A stretch of DNA of 64,000 bases from Chondrosia reniformis (taxonomy: Eukaryota > Porifera > Demospongiae > Chondrillida > Chondrillidae), in assembly GCA_947172415.1 (NCBI GenBank), contig OX359197.1, positions 5,705,673-5,769,672 on the forward strand. Reading direction: 5' to 3'. The position numbers and the translations under genes are program-made. Positions 49,501 through 59,956 of this stretch are shown here, in pieces. Under the pieces are notes generated by a model. It was given only the letters and a program-made list of their open reading frames with translations. It made no database searches and had not been told where the DNA came from. Positions within the stretch are counted from its first letter, which is position 1. Each line of letters begins with the position of its first letter.

Positions 49501-52500
49501 AAGTTGACACTGTTGATAACGGCATTGCAGAGCTTTTAGAAATGTTTTCAATTATGATAACACTTGACAGCCCGTGTCCCACAGTCGTGACTTGTGCTAG
49601 TCGTACAGACATGACAGTTAACATTAAGGATGATGATGGTGTGTTCAATTGAGCCTCCAAGTTTTACTGGAATTTTATTCCAAGTTCCTCATTTTGTAGA
49701 TTTGGTAGTCAGTATCATTCCTGATAGTGTGAATGTAAAGGAAGATGCTTCATTCACCGTTGACATAGTTACCAATGTTCCATATGACTTTGAGTTTGAA
49801 GTTATATTAACTTATGCAAATGGAACTGCAAAGGGTTAGTCAGGTGCAAAGTATGTTTGTATATGTATGTACGTAGTTGTAATTGAATGGAGTGCTTATA
49901 GTGTGGCATATAGTAGGTTAGTATATGTACGTACATACGTACGTAGTTGTAATTGATGGAGCACTAAAACATGAAAAGACTATCTCTCTATTTTAATGTC
50001 CCTTTTCTGATTATTTTAGCGGGGATTGATTTTAATGCTGTTACTACCTCTGTTGTATTTGGAGAGTCACCTGACTCACCAGGTTCAAACACTGTTACTA
50101 TAACAACACTAGAAGATGGTGTCATTGAGGGAACTGAGACCTTTAGTCTTTTTCTACTTGGTAGCCGGCCAATTACAGTATCCAACAGTAGTACTACAGT
50201 TAACATACTTGATGGTACCGTTGTCAAGGTAGCATTTGAATCTGAATCATATGATGTTACGGAAGGAAATACAGCAAATGTAGTGCTTTACCTGCTCCCT
50301 GGATCCTCATTGACGATGGAGACAAACATTTCCATTCGAGTGTTTACAAGTGATAGGACAGCAATATGTAAGAATATACTATTGCACGAATACAAATTAC
50401 ACTTATAATCAAACCACAACTTCTCGGTCTATATGCTGCATATATACATCTTTTAAGAAGTAAGTGTCCTTGATATGACTATTTACATACAACTCTTTTG
50501 TTCCCCCAGCTCCAGATGACTACCAGCATACTGTGACCATTCTGACATTTTCCTCTGGAGTTACCGAGGTGACGGCTGCCATTCAAACCGATGATGACTC
50601 AGAGTTTGAAGTAGCTGAGATTTTTCAGGTTGACTTTGAGTTTTATAATGTAGCAGATGATATTTTGACCATGGAAGCACTACCCAATACATCTGTAGTC
50701 ATGATATTGGACAATGATAGTGAGTGGTATTGATAACAATGCATTAGAGTTGTATTCCCCTTTATATTGAGAATAAATATATATTTAGAAAGATAGTGCA
50801 TGGATCAATAAATATTTATTGCATAAAAAGAAATGAATTATAGCAAGTAAGGAGTAGATAAAGAAATTAAATATAAATACGTAAATAATGAAAGATAGGA
50901 CTTAACAAAAGTAATATAATATTCTGTTTATGTGTTTGTTTATGTGAACTGTTTATCACTTTGGGTACTTGATCGTTTACTAGTGCTAACAGTATGCTTT
51001 GAGCAACCAGTCTACACTGTGAAAGAGGATGGTGGTATGCTTGAGGTTGCCTTGGTTACCTCTCAAAGTATCAAATTAAATCACAATAGGCCTGCAGTTC
51101 AGATTCTTCCGATAAATGGATCTGCACATTGTAAGAAACTATAATATTATGAGTAGACCTCTTTCACCCAAATTCTACAATTCTATTTTTTAATTCCATC
51201 CCTATAGTATTTTATGACTTCATCCTTGAGAATGACTTTATTGAGTTTGCTGTTGATAGTTCACGAAGTACGTTCCAAGTACTAATCACAGATGATACCA
51301 TCTTTGAAGGACTAGAAGAATTTCAATTGCAGTTGAAGATAACATCATATGGAGATCTCATAGGTTTGAGTGCCTGTCAAAATGACACAACCATCATCTT
51401 CATTGAGGACAATGAACGTAAGTCTTTTAGTATGTACAGAATGTCTCTCAAATTACTTGTATCAATGCACTTGTTACTGTAGCGGTATGTCAAGTTAGCT
51501 TTGAGGAGGCAGAGTATGTGGTGCCTGAGGATATTGGTCAAGTGGAGGTGTGCCTCACTAGGAACTGTACAGACAGTACACATCCTTTGATATTTTTTGT
51601 CAGACCAGAAGAATTAGCAATGGCTCCGCTTGATATTGCTAGCGGAAGTGGATTCTCAATAAATGAGGGCCCGGCTATTGGTATGTAGGTCTATCCATCC
51701 ATCCATCCATCCATCCATCCATCCATCCATCCATCCATCCATCCATCCATCCATCCATCCATCCATCCATCCATCCATCCATCCATCCATCCATCCATCC
51801 ATCCATCCATCCATCCATCCATCCATCCATCCATCCATCCAGCCAGCCAGCCATCCATCCAGCCATCCATCCAACCATCAATCCATTCATCCATCCATCC
51901 AACCATCAATCCATTCATCCACCCATCCATATCCGCCCATCCATCCGTCCATATACGTAGACATATATAATAGACATACTATTCTCTTTTACTTTATAGC
52001 CAATGATGACTTTGACGATGACTCACTAATGTCAATGGTCCAGCCAGGCTTATTCGGTCTAACAAACTGTGTCAACATTACTATTATAGATGATGCTATA
52101 GTAGAACCAACTGAGTTTTTTAGAGCTGTACTTTTTATACCTAGTAATCAAACAGCTATCACTTCAGGAGAGTTTACGCTGATTGACATTGATGTTCCTA
52201 TAAGAATAATTGATGATGATAGTAAGTTTAATCATACTGGGGCATAACTCCTCATGCATGAATTATCTAAAACATCATATTCCAGAAACTATATATGGTT
52301 ATACCTATGAAGATAAGTAAACATCAATTTCATCCATTAATCCATCCATCCACTCATTTACGTATCTATTCATTTGTCCATCCATTCAACAAATCATCCA
52401 TCCACACAAAGTAATCTGTTTGTAACTATGGTAAAAATCAGTGATAGTAACATGGTTTCATTACAAAGAACTGGCTCTACCTTACTCCCTCTTTTTAAAA

Positions 52501-55500
52501 TAGATTTGACCGTATCTTTTGAGAGAGTGAGATATGCAACCAAAGAAAGCTTTGGAATGGCGGAAGTAAAGATTGTTGTAAATGGAATTGCTTCATATCC
52601 ATTCGATGTAAATATATCTGGAATGGGAGTTACTGCTACCGGTACATAATTATAGTCAAAGACTTTGTGTGCATAATAAGAAGTAGATTGCATAAAAAGT
52701 GTCTCTTTTTTTCAATTTTAGAAGACCTTGATTTTGTGTTTATACCAGCTGTCCTAACTTTCCAGCCTGGAGAAACTATGAAGATTGTTTTGATTCCAAT
52801 TATAAATGATAATATTACCGAACAGAATGAAACATTTACTCTAACAATAAATGTTCTCCCACAATTCCAACCTGCCATTAGCATAGGAACAATAAAACAG
52901 ACGGAAGTTATAATATTTGATGATGGTGAGTTCCTACCTAAGTACGTATGTATGTAGCTCAGCAGTTCTAATTCTACCTTTGGATAAGCAGTCTTGAATT
53001 TTCCAATATCTAAATCTGTTTAATTGAAGGGTTATACTCGAATATTTCGTCTTTCTTTAGTCTACATAGTAACATTTGATCCAGTGAACTACAGGATAAC
53101 TGAAGGTGATTCAGTTATGATTACAGCAGTGTTAGATGGCCCTGCCAAAGAAACAGTTACTGTACAAGTCATGATAATGGACATCAGCATTTCAGGTGGG
53201 AATTTACATACGTACGTACATAGGTGGGAATATATATGGGACAATAGTAGAGTATATATTTGAGATGGTTCATCTTGAGAATTTAAGTGTCTAAGAACGC
53301 TCAAAAGACTAAAGATGAACCATCTCAAAGATAAGTCTGGTGCAGTTAGAAGAAATCTCTATCGTCTATATATACTCTAGTAGTACAGCACATATAAGGC
53401 AATACAATACGTACGTATACATTACGTACATATATACACATAATAATTAACACTAATTGTAATTGAATGTGTTCATGAAATGTTGCCTATTTCTTTTGTA
53501 GATTCCGATATCAGCAGTAGTTCACGAGTCATTGATTTAACCTTTGACCCTGGAATGATTGCTGTTAATTTTACAGTGTCAAGCATATTGGATGAACTGT
53601 GTGAATGTGAAGAAACATTTAAAGTAGTATTTCTGGATCCAACTGATGATTTAATTGTCATAGGAACAGACGATACTGCTTATGTGACAATTGTTGATAA
53701 TGAAGGTGCGTATATTCACTGAAAGACATATAATGTCATTTCAAGCACGCATGTCTACCATGACCACATATGTATACATGTTTAGTAAAATAACACTTTT
53801 GTGTGTTGTAGCTTGCAGTGTTACTGTGCAAACTGGTGAGGTCATTGAAGGGGAGGTTGCTATGGTAACATTAAATGTTACAGGAACATTAGTGGCACCA
53901 CTTAATGTAACCTTGGAAACCAGAAATGGTGATGCCATGGCTAGCTCAGACTATGTCCCTCAAACAGTGATAGTGGCTATTCAGCCTGGACAGAAGAGTG
54001 TGGTCATTAAAATACAAACACTAACTGACTCCGAAAGAGAGATGAAGGAGACTTTTGACGTTATTGTCACCACAGCAGATTGTGTGGGCGGGGTGAACCA
54101 GCAGATAGGGACCATACCAATCATTGATAATACTACTGGTGAGGTTGCTGTCCTAATAGTGGTGTCCTTGTATGGCTGCTTTATTCCTTATATGAAAACC
54201 CTGATACACCATTTTCCTACATGCTATGTCTATTGTGTAAAAAAAGCCTATAGGAAACTAAACCTGGAGAGAGTTTTGGATAAAGATACAGGAGTCTTTT
54301 CTTTTCTGTCTTCTTTTCTTCTCTTCCTTCTTCTACTCCACTGGGCCAGACAGCTGTTTCTGGGGATTCCCCCCTTCATCAGTGACCCTGGGAATCTTTA
54401 TCTTTTTCTTGATCTTTCGTGAATCCTTGGCTGAATGAATGCCATTACCCTTATGTCGACTGTAATACCTGTATGTGAACTGTATTATTCATTGCCCATA
54501 TATTACACTCATATATTATCTTCATTAGAATTTGTGCAAGTGCAGTTTGAAAAGGATCTTTATACAGTTAAGGAAGGCGAAGACTTCACTGTTCGTATTA
54601 TAGCGATTGATAACACAGTTTCACAAAACTTTGAAGTGATTGTGCAACCGATAAATGGCACAGCTGAAGGTATAGAAGTAATATAAATGTGTTCTGGAAC
54701 TATTGATTACCTTATATTGGCTCAGGGTGTGGTTTAATCACTCACACTCAGTGCTTAATCCCCCAGTGGGTGTGTTTTACCAGTTGTGGGTGCATATAAT
54801 CCAGTTTGCCTCTGGTTTTAGAGGCTATGGCCACAAATGTAAAATGTGTAGTGTTCTAGGAGGGTATATTGAATTAGCTAATGGTAATGGAAAATTAATG
54901 AAGCTCTTACAATTTTTTATATTGCTTCTTTTTCACTTACATAATATACCACTCTAAGCTATGACCTTTGACCTCTGTAGGAGAGGGTGTGGACTTCAAT
55001 AGTGAAAGAGTTACAGTTATGATATTGGCTGGAAGTACAGAATCAGTGGTTTCATTTTCAAGTCCAACTGATGATGGTGTGTTTGAAGGAGTTGAAACAT
55101 TCACACTTGTTCTTCAAGAACCTATGGATTCCAGAGTGCTACTTGGCAACCCCAATGTAGCAACTGTTCAGATTATTGATATGCAAAGTTAGTCTATTAC
55201 AGCATTTACATTGAAAATCACTGAAATGAATGCACTTTCAGTAAAGCAATGATTGATGAATTTCTGTATTTGAATAAGTATTTTGTATAATGACATATTG
55301 ACTTATTCCAACTGGTACCCTAATTGAGAATTTAATAATAGAATAAGGATTTCTTCTAACTGCATCAAACCTATCTTTTGGATGGTTCATATTTCGATAA
55401 TCTGAGCATCTAAAGACGCAGTTTTTCGTTCTCTTTTCCGTCAGACGTTTCGACCCTGGGGGTCTTCTTCAGCGACAGTGTCTCTAGATGCTCAAATTAT

Positions 55501-58500
55501 CAAAAGATGAGAATTTAATGTATGGAATATGAGATATTTACCGTATGCAGGATATTGTTCTTTTTCTTTTAGAATAATTTGTGAAATTTCTCATTTCTTT
55601 TTGTGTAGGTTTGCAAGTATACTTTGCTTCAGTTAACCTGACTGTATCGGAGGATCATCCCTCATCTTCCGTCCTAATCTCCATAAGTGCCACAAATCCA
55701 GCTTCATTTGAATATTCAGTTGTGGTTACACCTATTGCAGACACAGCTCTTGGTACGTATGTAACATGTGAAGAATCTAATACATGCTATACTCCTACTC
55801 TGTAATAAATTAAAAAACCTATATGGAACTAAACCTGATAAGTACGTACTTGGGATGAGGATACAGGAGTCTGTCTTCTTTTGCTTTATTTACAGTCATG
55901 TGACTGTCATGTGACCATTCTTTATTATACATGAACTTCCATAGGAGGTGAAGATTTTACTGCAACACCCTTAATTGCTACATTTGCACCTGGTAAAACA
56001 AGTGTGACTGTCCGACTAAACATCACAGATGATGATGTACTTGAGGACTTTGAAGAGAGGCTGTTCCTAGATCTTATGGTAGATCCTTCTGTTGCTGATA
56101 AAAACATCACAATTAAGGGGCCAGTTAGGACTATGGTGACAATCCTAGACAATGATGGTATGTTTGATGTAATGTGTTGTTTATGATATATGTATTTAGT
56201 ATTGGGAAGATAACCTTTAAGTATTTTATGTTTTTGCGGCTATCAGCAAATGTTTTCTCCCAAAAATATTTCACCAATTCATAAAAAATTTCTCCCTTGA
56301 AAGATATCCACTATACGATATATGACATATCAAATGGAATATGAATTTCCGGCTTAACTAATGGTCATTTAATCTGATCATCTTATATCAAGACTACTGT
56401 ACAATCAATCTACCTTTACAGAAAGCGAAATTTCTTCCTGTAGTTGAAGTTTTTTTTTCAGAAACAAAATATGAAGGTACTGAAGAAGATGGGAATGTGA
56501 TAATTACTGTTTTAGCTGAAGGACACCTTAGGGAAACTTTCTGTGTCAATGTAATAACAGAAAATGGGACAGCTTTTGGTAAGACCTCCTCTATTTTGCA
56601 GTCTGTTCTTATGTGCATCTCATGAATATCAGATCAAACCATTAGTCACGCATAATTGAACTTCCTATGTCTTCTGTAGATGATCTGTAATACTTTAATG
56701 TCACCAATTAATGCTACATTTACACATCAGATTACTTTAGCCATAAAACTCACTAGTAACAGAATTTTTTAAACTCTTGTGTGTATTAGAATCTTCTCCC
56801 AAAGCGAACATTCCCAGTCACCCAAAATCTCACAATACCTAAATCACTGTCAACTCCATTTTGTGTCCATGCTATGGTTGAATGGGGTTTTGCTACACAT
56901 TTTTCTCTTCTATAGAGATTAAAGACTTTACCGCTGGACCACATAAAGTGACTTTTGGTCCTGATGTAACCCTAACATCCTTCCCCCTCCCCATCACACG
57001 AGATTCAGAGGATGAAGAAGCAGAGCACTTTACCATCCATCTAATAGCCATACAACCTCATCCTGAATCTCCAAGTATTGCAGTTGGAAAGCCCTCAACA
57101 GCGACTGTTATCATCACAGATAAGGGCAGTGGTAGGTGCTTAGTTAATAATGTGCAGTCAGCGGATGTGGTATTTTTGTAGGAAAGAGATAGTTCTGATT
57201 CATCTTTTGTCTTTTGAGCATCTAGAGACGCAGTTTGGTTCTTGAGAATCAGGCATTTTAGGGTCTTCTTCAGTGACTGGTGATGCTCAAAAGACTAAAG
57301 ATAAACTATCTTAAAGATAAATTTGGCACAGTTAGAAGAAATCTTAGTAACTACATGTAATAGTTATACACTCCACCCCTAGACTTGTCAGCGTTTACTG
57401 AGTTATAATATAATAAGAGGCCAAAATGCCTCTTATTATAGTTATACAACAGTTGTGGAATATAATTTGCCTTGGTTACCCCAGCAATGGAGTGTATACA
57501 TACGTATATGTAACATGTCTATATTAATTAATATAGATAGACAAACTTTACTTCACCTTGTATACTGTTACATATAATCTGTATTGTGGTTCAATTGTGT
57601 AGCAACTTAGGATTGGTGCACACTATATTTGTTATTAGGTGAACCAAAACAGTCCTGTAGACTGAATTCAAACAATTGCATTCAAATTAATGCATCTTTA
57701 TTTTGTATTTTCAATGTATTAATGGTATTGTTTGTTACAGATACACAAACAAGATCTGTAAACACAACAATAACAGGTGATCCCCTGTTTACTGTTCCTG
57801 TGAGTGGGAACACAGAAGACATATTTGATATGGACATGATATCGCTATGCTATGAGATCCATGGAACTGCTGATCGATATTTTAACTTGATATCCGATGC
57901 ATGCGTCTCTGTCAATGCTCTATTCCAAGCTGCCACTCCCTATTTGAATGTAATGTCTGAAATTTCTATAAAGACGGAGGGTAATAATGGAAGTTGCCAT
58001 CAAATATCTGTCTCCTTGGATTCATGTGGAGTAACACTTAACGGTGAAGAAATAGAATCTGTAACAATTGATGGAGTTGCCATCCGCAAGTTTATTAGGA
58101 GAGTGTATGTAAGTGTACCTAATTGTGGAGACAATGGATTGGCAATGTTTATACACTGCATGCAAAGGCAGCTGCGGGATCCGGTGACCAATGATCCAGT
58201 AACTGTAGATTTGATACAATTCAGAGTTGCCAGAGGACTTGGGTTGGCACCATCTTCTCATGGGCTGGCTGGTGAGAATTTGTTTTATAAACCTTGATCT
58301 CCCTTTATCAATTTGGCATATGACAGTTCATTTGTACATACAGTACATATACACGTACATCAATACATCCATAACTACATACGTATACATACATGCATGC
58401 ATACATTTTAATATCATTTCTATGTTTTACATGTAGGTCAGTTCTGGAATATTCCACTGGAATTTTCACCATACCTCGGTCCTTTTACAAATGGCAAAAC

Positions 58501-58765
58501 TTTTAATAACTACTACTCTGTTAGGTATTTTTTTCCTGAACATGTTGAAGAAGAAAGAACATTCACTGGAATGTATTACAAGTTGAATTGGGAATTAGAG
58601 AGACGACCTTGTATATATGTTGGCAATCGACAAGGAGGTCCTGTCTATGAAATAGCTGATAAAGATTTTAACGATGCAGTAATTGAAGGAGTTTACTCAG
58701 ATTACATAATGAGATCAGCTTTTAGCCACACGTTCAAATTCAGTCAATTCACCAGTCAGTGTTGA
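34419..58765 (+). CDS. Giant secreted Calx-beta repeat protein, aggregation-factor-like
   Basis: 49 exons total 9975 nt, giving 3324 residues. All 48 introns are phase 1. Exon 1 (34419-34542) is ATGATG... with a hydrophobic [17 protein letters not shown] signal peptide. About 25 Calx-beta domains follow (residues ~42-3038). Each is usually split into an exon of about 135-180 nt ending near (A/T)G, and one of about 200-240 nt with DDxxxExxExF and a closing (I/V)xDDDS, the acidic residues expected to bind calcium. Exons 57741-58271 and 58437-58765 encode a 286-residue C-terminal region I do not recognise. There is no TM, so the product should be extracellular. Sponge aggregation-factor core proteins are built from Calx-beta arrays. 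The match is architectural; no VWD domain is seen here. Confidence 0.85.
34820..37663 (+). CDS. Calx-beta domains 1-4
   Basis: Exons 34820-35002/35086-35325 (domain 1), 35450-35599/35911-36144 (2), 36288-36467/36530-36760 (3) and 36826-36960/37418-37663 (4). Domain 1 shows NYAVNEADG then VYEGNEVF and IIDDDS. Domain 3 shows YEVEEDDG and [10 protein letters not shown]. Domain 2 is atypical: its second half has VEGPESF but a cysteine-rich ending (DSDC). All splice phases are 1. Confidence 0.85.
37664..41835 (+). other. Large 4.2-kb intron of the Calx-beta gene
   Basis: No exon with phase-1 boundaries is visible here. It contains a family A fragment (about 37725-37845), a ~70-bp tandem repeat (38240-38510), a family B fragment near 39960-40020 and three units of ATTACTAGTTTTTCAAATAT type near 40372-40450. 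Small ORFs at 40599-40806 on both strands are unsupported. Confidence 0.7.
38240..38510. repeat. Four imperfect ~70-bp tandem repeats
   Basis: Each unit reads ACACCTGTTTACCAAAGTAT, then AGTGCCAAATAGGACAAAC, then GGACAAACTATATAGTATA. The last unit has decayed. Confidence 0.85.
41836..43186 (+). CDS. Calx-beta domain 5
   Basis: Exons 41836-41997 ([20 protein letters not shown]) and 42980-43186 ([33 protein letters not shown]), phase 1. The ~980-bp intron contains pieces of dispersed repeat families A (about 42205-42430) and B (about 42060-42135). Confidence 0.85.
42205..42430 (+). repeat. Dispersed repeat family A copy
   Basis: ATAAGGATTTCTTTTAACTG, GCGTCTAGAGACGCAGTTTT and GTTTCGACTCTGGGGGTCTT CTTCAG match 55340-55475 with few changes, and parts match 53262-53375 and 57185-57345. 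A 75-codon ORF across it is accidental. Confidence 0.75.
43460..44333 (+). CDS. Calx-beta domain 6 with a 21-nt microexon
   Basis: Exons 43460-43597, 43945-43965 and 44133-44333. The middle exon is only 21 nt (PEYVAI plus split codons) with CGTAG acceptor and GTAAGT donor. It keeps the phase-1 pattern, so skipping it would leave the frame intact. The third exon carries [15 protein letters not shown] and KNDDS. Confidence 0.75.
44502..46580 (+). CDS. Calx-beta domains 7-10
   Basis: Exons 44502-44639/44907-45116 (7), 45243-45377 and 45456-45797 (8 and first half of 9 fused in one exon), 45874-46083 (second half of 9), 46153-46290/46377-46580 (10). The fused exon means one inter-domain intron was lost or never gained. 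Domain 8 is classic: [15 protein letters not shown] then [14 protein letters not shown]. All junctions are phase 1. Confidence 0.88.
44700..44880 (+). repeat. Pyrimidine-rich intron tract
   Basis: About 180 nt almost entirely C and T (CCCTCTCTCC repeats) between the two exons of domain 7. Small ORFs across it are low-complexity artefacts. It could form triplex DNA, but nothing supports a function. Confidence 0.8.
46638..47991 (+). CDS. Calx-beta domains 11-13 (first triple-domain block)
   Basis: Exons 46638-46772/46847-47065 (11), 47163-47519 (12, whole domain in one 357-nt exon), 47582-47716/47785-47991 (13). Domain 11 ends in TDDDGP across the splice. Domain 12 shows [12 protein letters not shown] and LLERFSIKL. 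Exon architecture (split, single, split) matches the next three domains, indicating a tandem duplication. Confidence 0.9.
48061..50367 (+). CDS. Calx-beta domains 14-16 (second triple-domain block) and first half of 17
   Basis: Exons 48061-48195/48461-48679 (14), 49294-49638 (15, single exon), 49700-49834 and 50020-50367 (16, with the first half of 17 fused to it). Exon 48461-48679 is nearly identical to 46847-47065 over about 200 nt, both 219 nt long with the same odd DGR-type donor (GGAC|GTAAGT). Domain 15 parallels 12 ([29 protein letters not shown]). Confidence 0.9.
48680..49293 (+). other. Intron between domains 14 and 15
   Basis: 614 bp without coding signal. At about 48885-48965 there is a family B fragment (GAGAGCTTTGGATGAGGATA). 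Confidence 0.6.
50510..52221 (+). CDS. Calx-beta domains 17 (second half) to 19
   Basis: Exons 50510-50719 (17b), 50984-51130/51208-51417 (18), 51483-51680/52000-52221 (19). Domains 18 and 19 are diverged but keep the Y(T/V)V(K/P)ED opening, [13 protein letters not shown] and a closing acidic end. The intron in 19 is filled by a CATC microsatellite directly after the donor. Confidence 0.82.
51689..51955. repeat. (CATC)n microsatellite in Calx-beta intron
   Basis: About 150 bp of perfect ATCC/CATC units, then 110 bp of decayed units. It begins eight bases after the splice donor of exon 51483-51680. The long SIHP/MDGW ORFs in it are artefacts. Confidence 0.95.
52504..54138 (+). CDS. Calx-beta domains 20-22
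   Basis: Exons 52504-52641/52722-52925 (20), 53061-53195/53502-53705 (21), 53812-54138 (22, single 327-nt exon). Domain 20 shows [12 protein letters not shown] and [10 protein letters not shown]. Domain 21 shows [11 protein letters not shown] and [10 protein letters not shown] with two cysteines. Domain 22 shows [20 protein letters not shown]. Confidence 0.87.
53262..53390. repeat. Dispersed repeat family A, compact palindromic copy
   Basis: GAGATGGTTCATCTTGAGAA on the left pairs with GATGAACCATCTC at 53315-53327. GCAGTTAGAAGAAATCTC follows, the complement of the GATTTCTTCTAACTGC end seen at 55345. It looks like an inverted-terminal-repeat element with its centre deleted. Confidence 0.65.
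54235..54440 (+). repeat. Dispersed repeat family B, longest copy
   Basis: AGCCTATAGGAAACTAAACC, TTTTGGATAAAGATACAGGA, GGGCCAGACAGCTGTTTCTG and CCTTCATCAGTGACCCTGGG occur in order. Parts recur at 2780, 14600, 42060, 48885, 55810 and 63200. It lies in the intron after domain 22. Confidence 0.7.
54529..57131 (+). CDS. Calx-beta domains 23-25
   Basis: Exons 54529-54669/54981-55187 (23), 55609-55752/55945-56157 (24), 56444-56578/56916-57131 (25). Domain 23 has [14 protein letters not shown] and [10 protein letters not shown]. Domain 24 has [13 protein letters not shown] and ends LDNDG. Domain 25 ends ITDKGS, without the acidic triplet, so its calcium site is probably degenerate. Confidence 0.87.
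55325..55515. repeat. Dispersed repeat family A copy with terminal inverted repeats
   Basis: ATAAGGATTTCTTCTAACTG through AGCATCTAAAGACGCAGTTT to ACGTTTCGACCCTGGGGGTC, then TCTCTAGATGCTCAAATTAT as an inverted end. It lies in the intron before domain 24. Confidence 0.75.
57185..57350. repeat. Dispersed repeat family A copy
   Basis: CTTTTGAGCATCTAGAGACG on the left and GATGCTCAAAAGACTAAAG on the right form inverted arms, followed by GCACAGTTAGAAGAAATCTT. It is in the intron before the C-terminal region. Confidence 0.7.
57741..58765 (+). CDS. C-terminal region of the Calx-beta protein, unrecognised domain
   Basis: Exons 57741-58271 (177 residues) and 58437-58765 (108 residues plus stop TGA 58763-58765), joined at phase 1 inside HGLAG|QFW. 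The first exon has paired cysteines ([40 protein letters not shown]) and beta-rich segments. The second has [27 protein letters not shown] and a final SQC. The HGLxGQF motif recalls the C-terminal region of inter-alpha-trypsin-inhibitor heavy chains and VWD-like modules, but this is a weak resemblance. It could be the sponge-specific wreath domain of aggregation factors, which I cannot confirm from memory. Confidence 0.8.
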
Positions 58766-59956
58766 GATGTTGCAGTTATATATATAGGAATCATTATTTA
58801 CCAGCTGCTGTACAAGGCAGCTGCTTTATTAACATGCACATTTTGAATACTTTATATAAATTGACAGTTTCTATATCTAGACCTTTAATTGTAATTGTAA
58901 ATAATGACAATTTAGCAGATTTGTAAATTGATCCACTTTCAAATTTTTTTAATTCAATATTTGTCTTAAATTTGCGCATTTTGTATATATTTGCAGTATA
59001 TTAGAAGTATCAAATCGAGTCATATATAATTAATGAAGTGAGAATATCAAAATACATATTATCCAATGTTTTATATTATTCATATGCATGTATCCTGCAG
59101 CTGCTTATAGGAAGTCCGACACTCAATATTTATATTACAAGCATAATAAGAAATCCACATTGCACTTTATTCAGTGGACCAAAACCCAACAACGCTAGCG
59201 CTCCAAGGGTGATAACCCGTAATACATTTTTCATGTCATCCCTATATACTTAGAGAGTACGGCAGTACTCCCCGATATATGTATATGCCTTTAAAGATAT
59301 GGATTGCCATGTGACATGCATCATCGATCATATATGTAGGCAATTGCAATCTTTTTTGCTTTTGTAATTAGCTGCTATTTCATATATATGTCCACCATTC
59401 TACAGTACATGTACATAAAATTATATATACTTTGGTCTCCCATGCAACCAAGATCAGACTTTGGTTACAGGTGTGATATATATGTATAAATTATCTTGCA
59501 CTGTACACATGATTGTTTCTAATTAAACATATATATATATATTATGTATATACAGTATGTTTAATTAGAAACAATCATGTGTACAGTGCAAGATATACAT
59601 ATATATCACAAGTGATCAAAGTCTGATCTTGGTTGCATCGGAGACCAAAGTCCTATTATAATGGTAACCATGGACAGTGATCACCTCCCATGAGGTTAAC
59701 CAATATATATATGACAAAAATTATGCACAAGAATTAACCAGACAGTCGACGTCGTTTCACACTATTTAGGGTTCATCAGTGTGGTATATATACTTCTGGT
59801 GGCAATTATTTTTATCACATCATAGCCATTGTACGTATACATGCAGCCATGACTAAGGTGCAATTAACCCCTTTTCAAAATTACATGAACACCATGCTAT
59901 AGATATAACAAAGTCTCTTGCAGTTAATTAATTATTAATTGTTTTTATGACATTTG
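58766..59956. other. Intergenic region between convergent Calx-beta and GTF2H4 genes
   Basis: About 1.2 kb, A+T-rich, with no supported exon. It contains a 220-bp palindromic element (59431-59650). I found no canonical AATAAA close to the Calx-beta stop. Confidence 0.6.
59431..59650. repeat. Long hairpin (MITE-like), arms about 95 nt
   Basis: CTTTGGTCTCCCATGCAACC at the left is complementary to GGTTGCATCGGAGACCAAAG at the right. The inner arms AATTAGAAACAATCATGTGT and complement meet around an AT-repeat centre near 59545. A few mismatches are present. Confidence 0.85.

Noticed and set aside
51656..51930. MDGW... and SIHP... ORFs
   Set aside because: Low-complexity translation of the CATC microsatellite in an intron.
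57741..58271. Calling this exon a VWD domain
   Set aside because: The HGLxGQF motif is suggestive, but the expected CGLCGNxN core and cysteine pattern are not seen.
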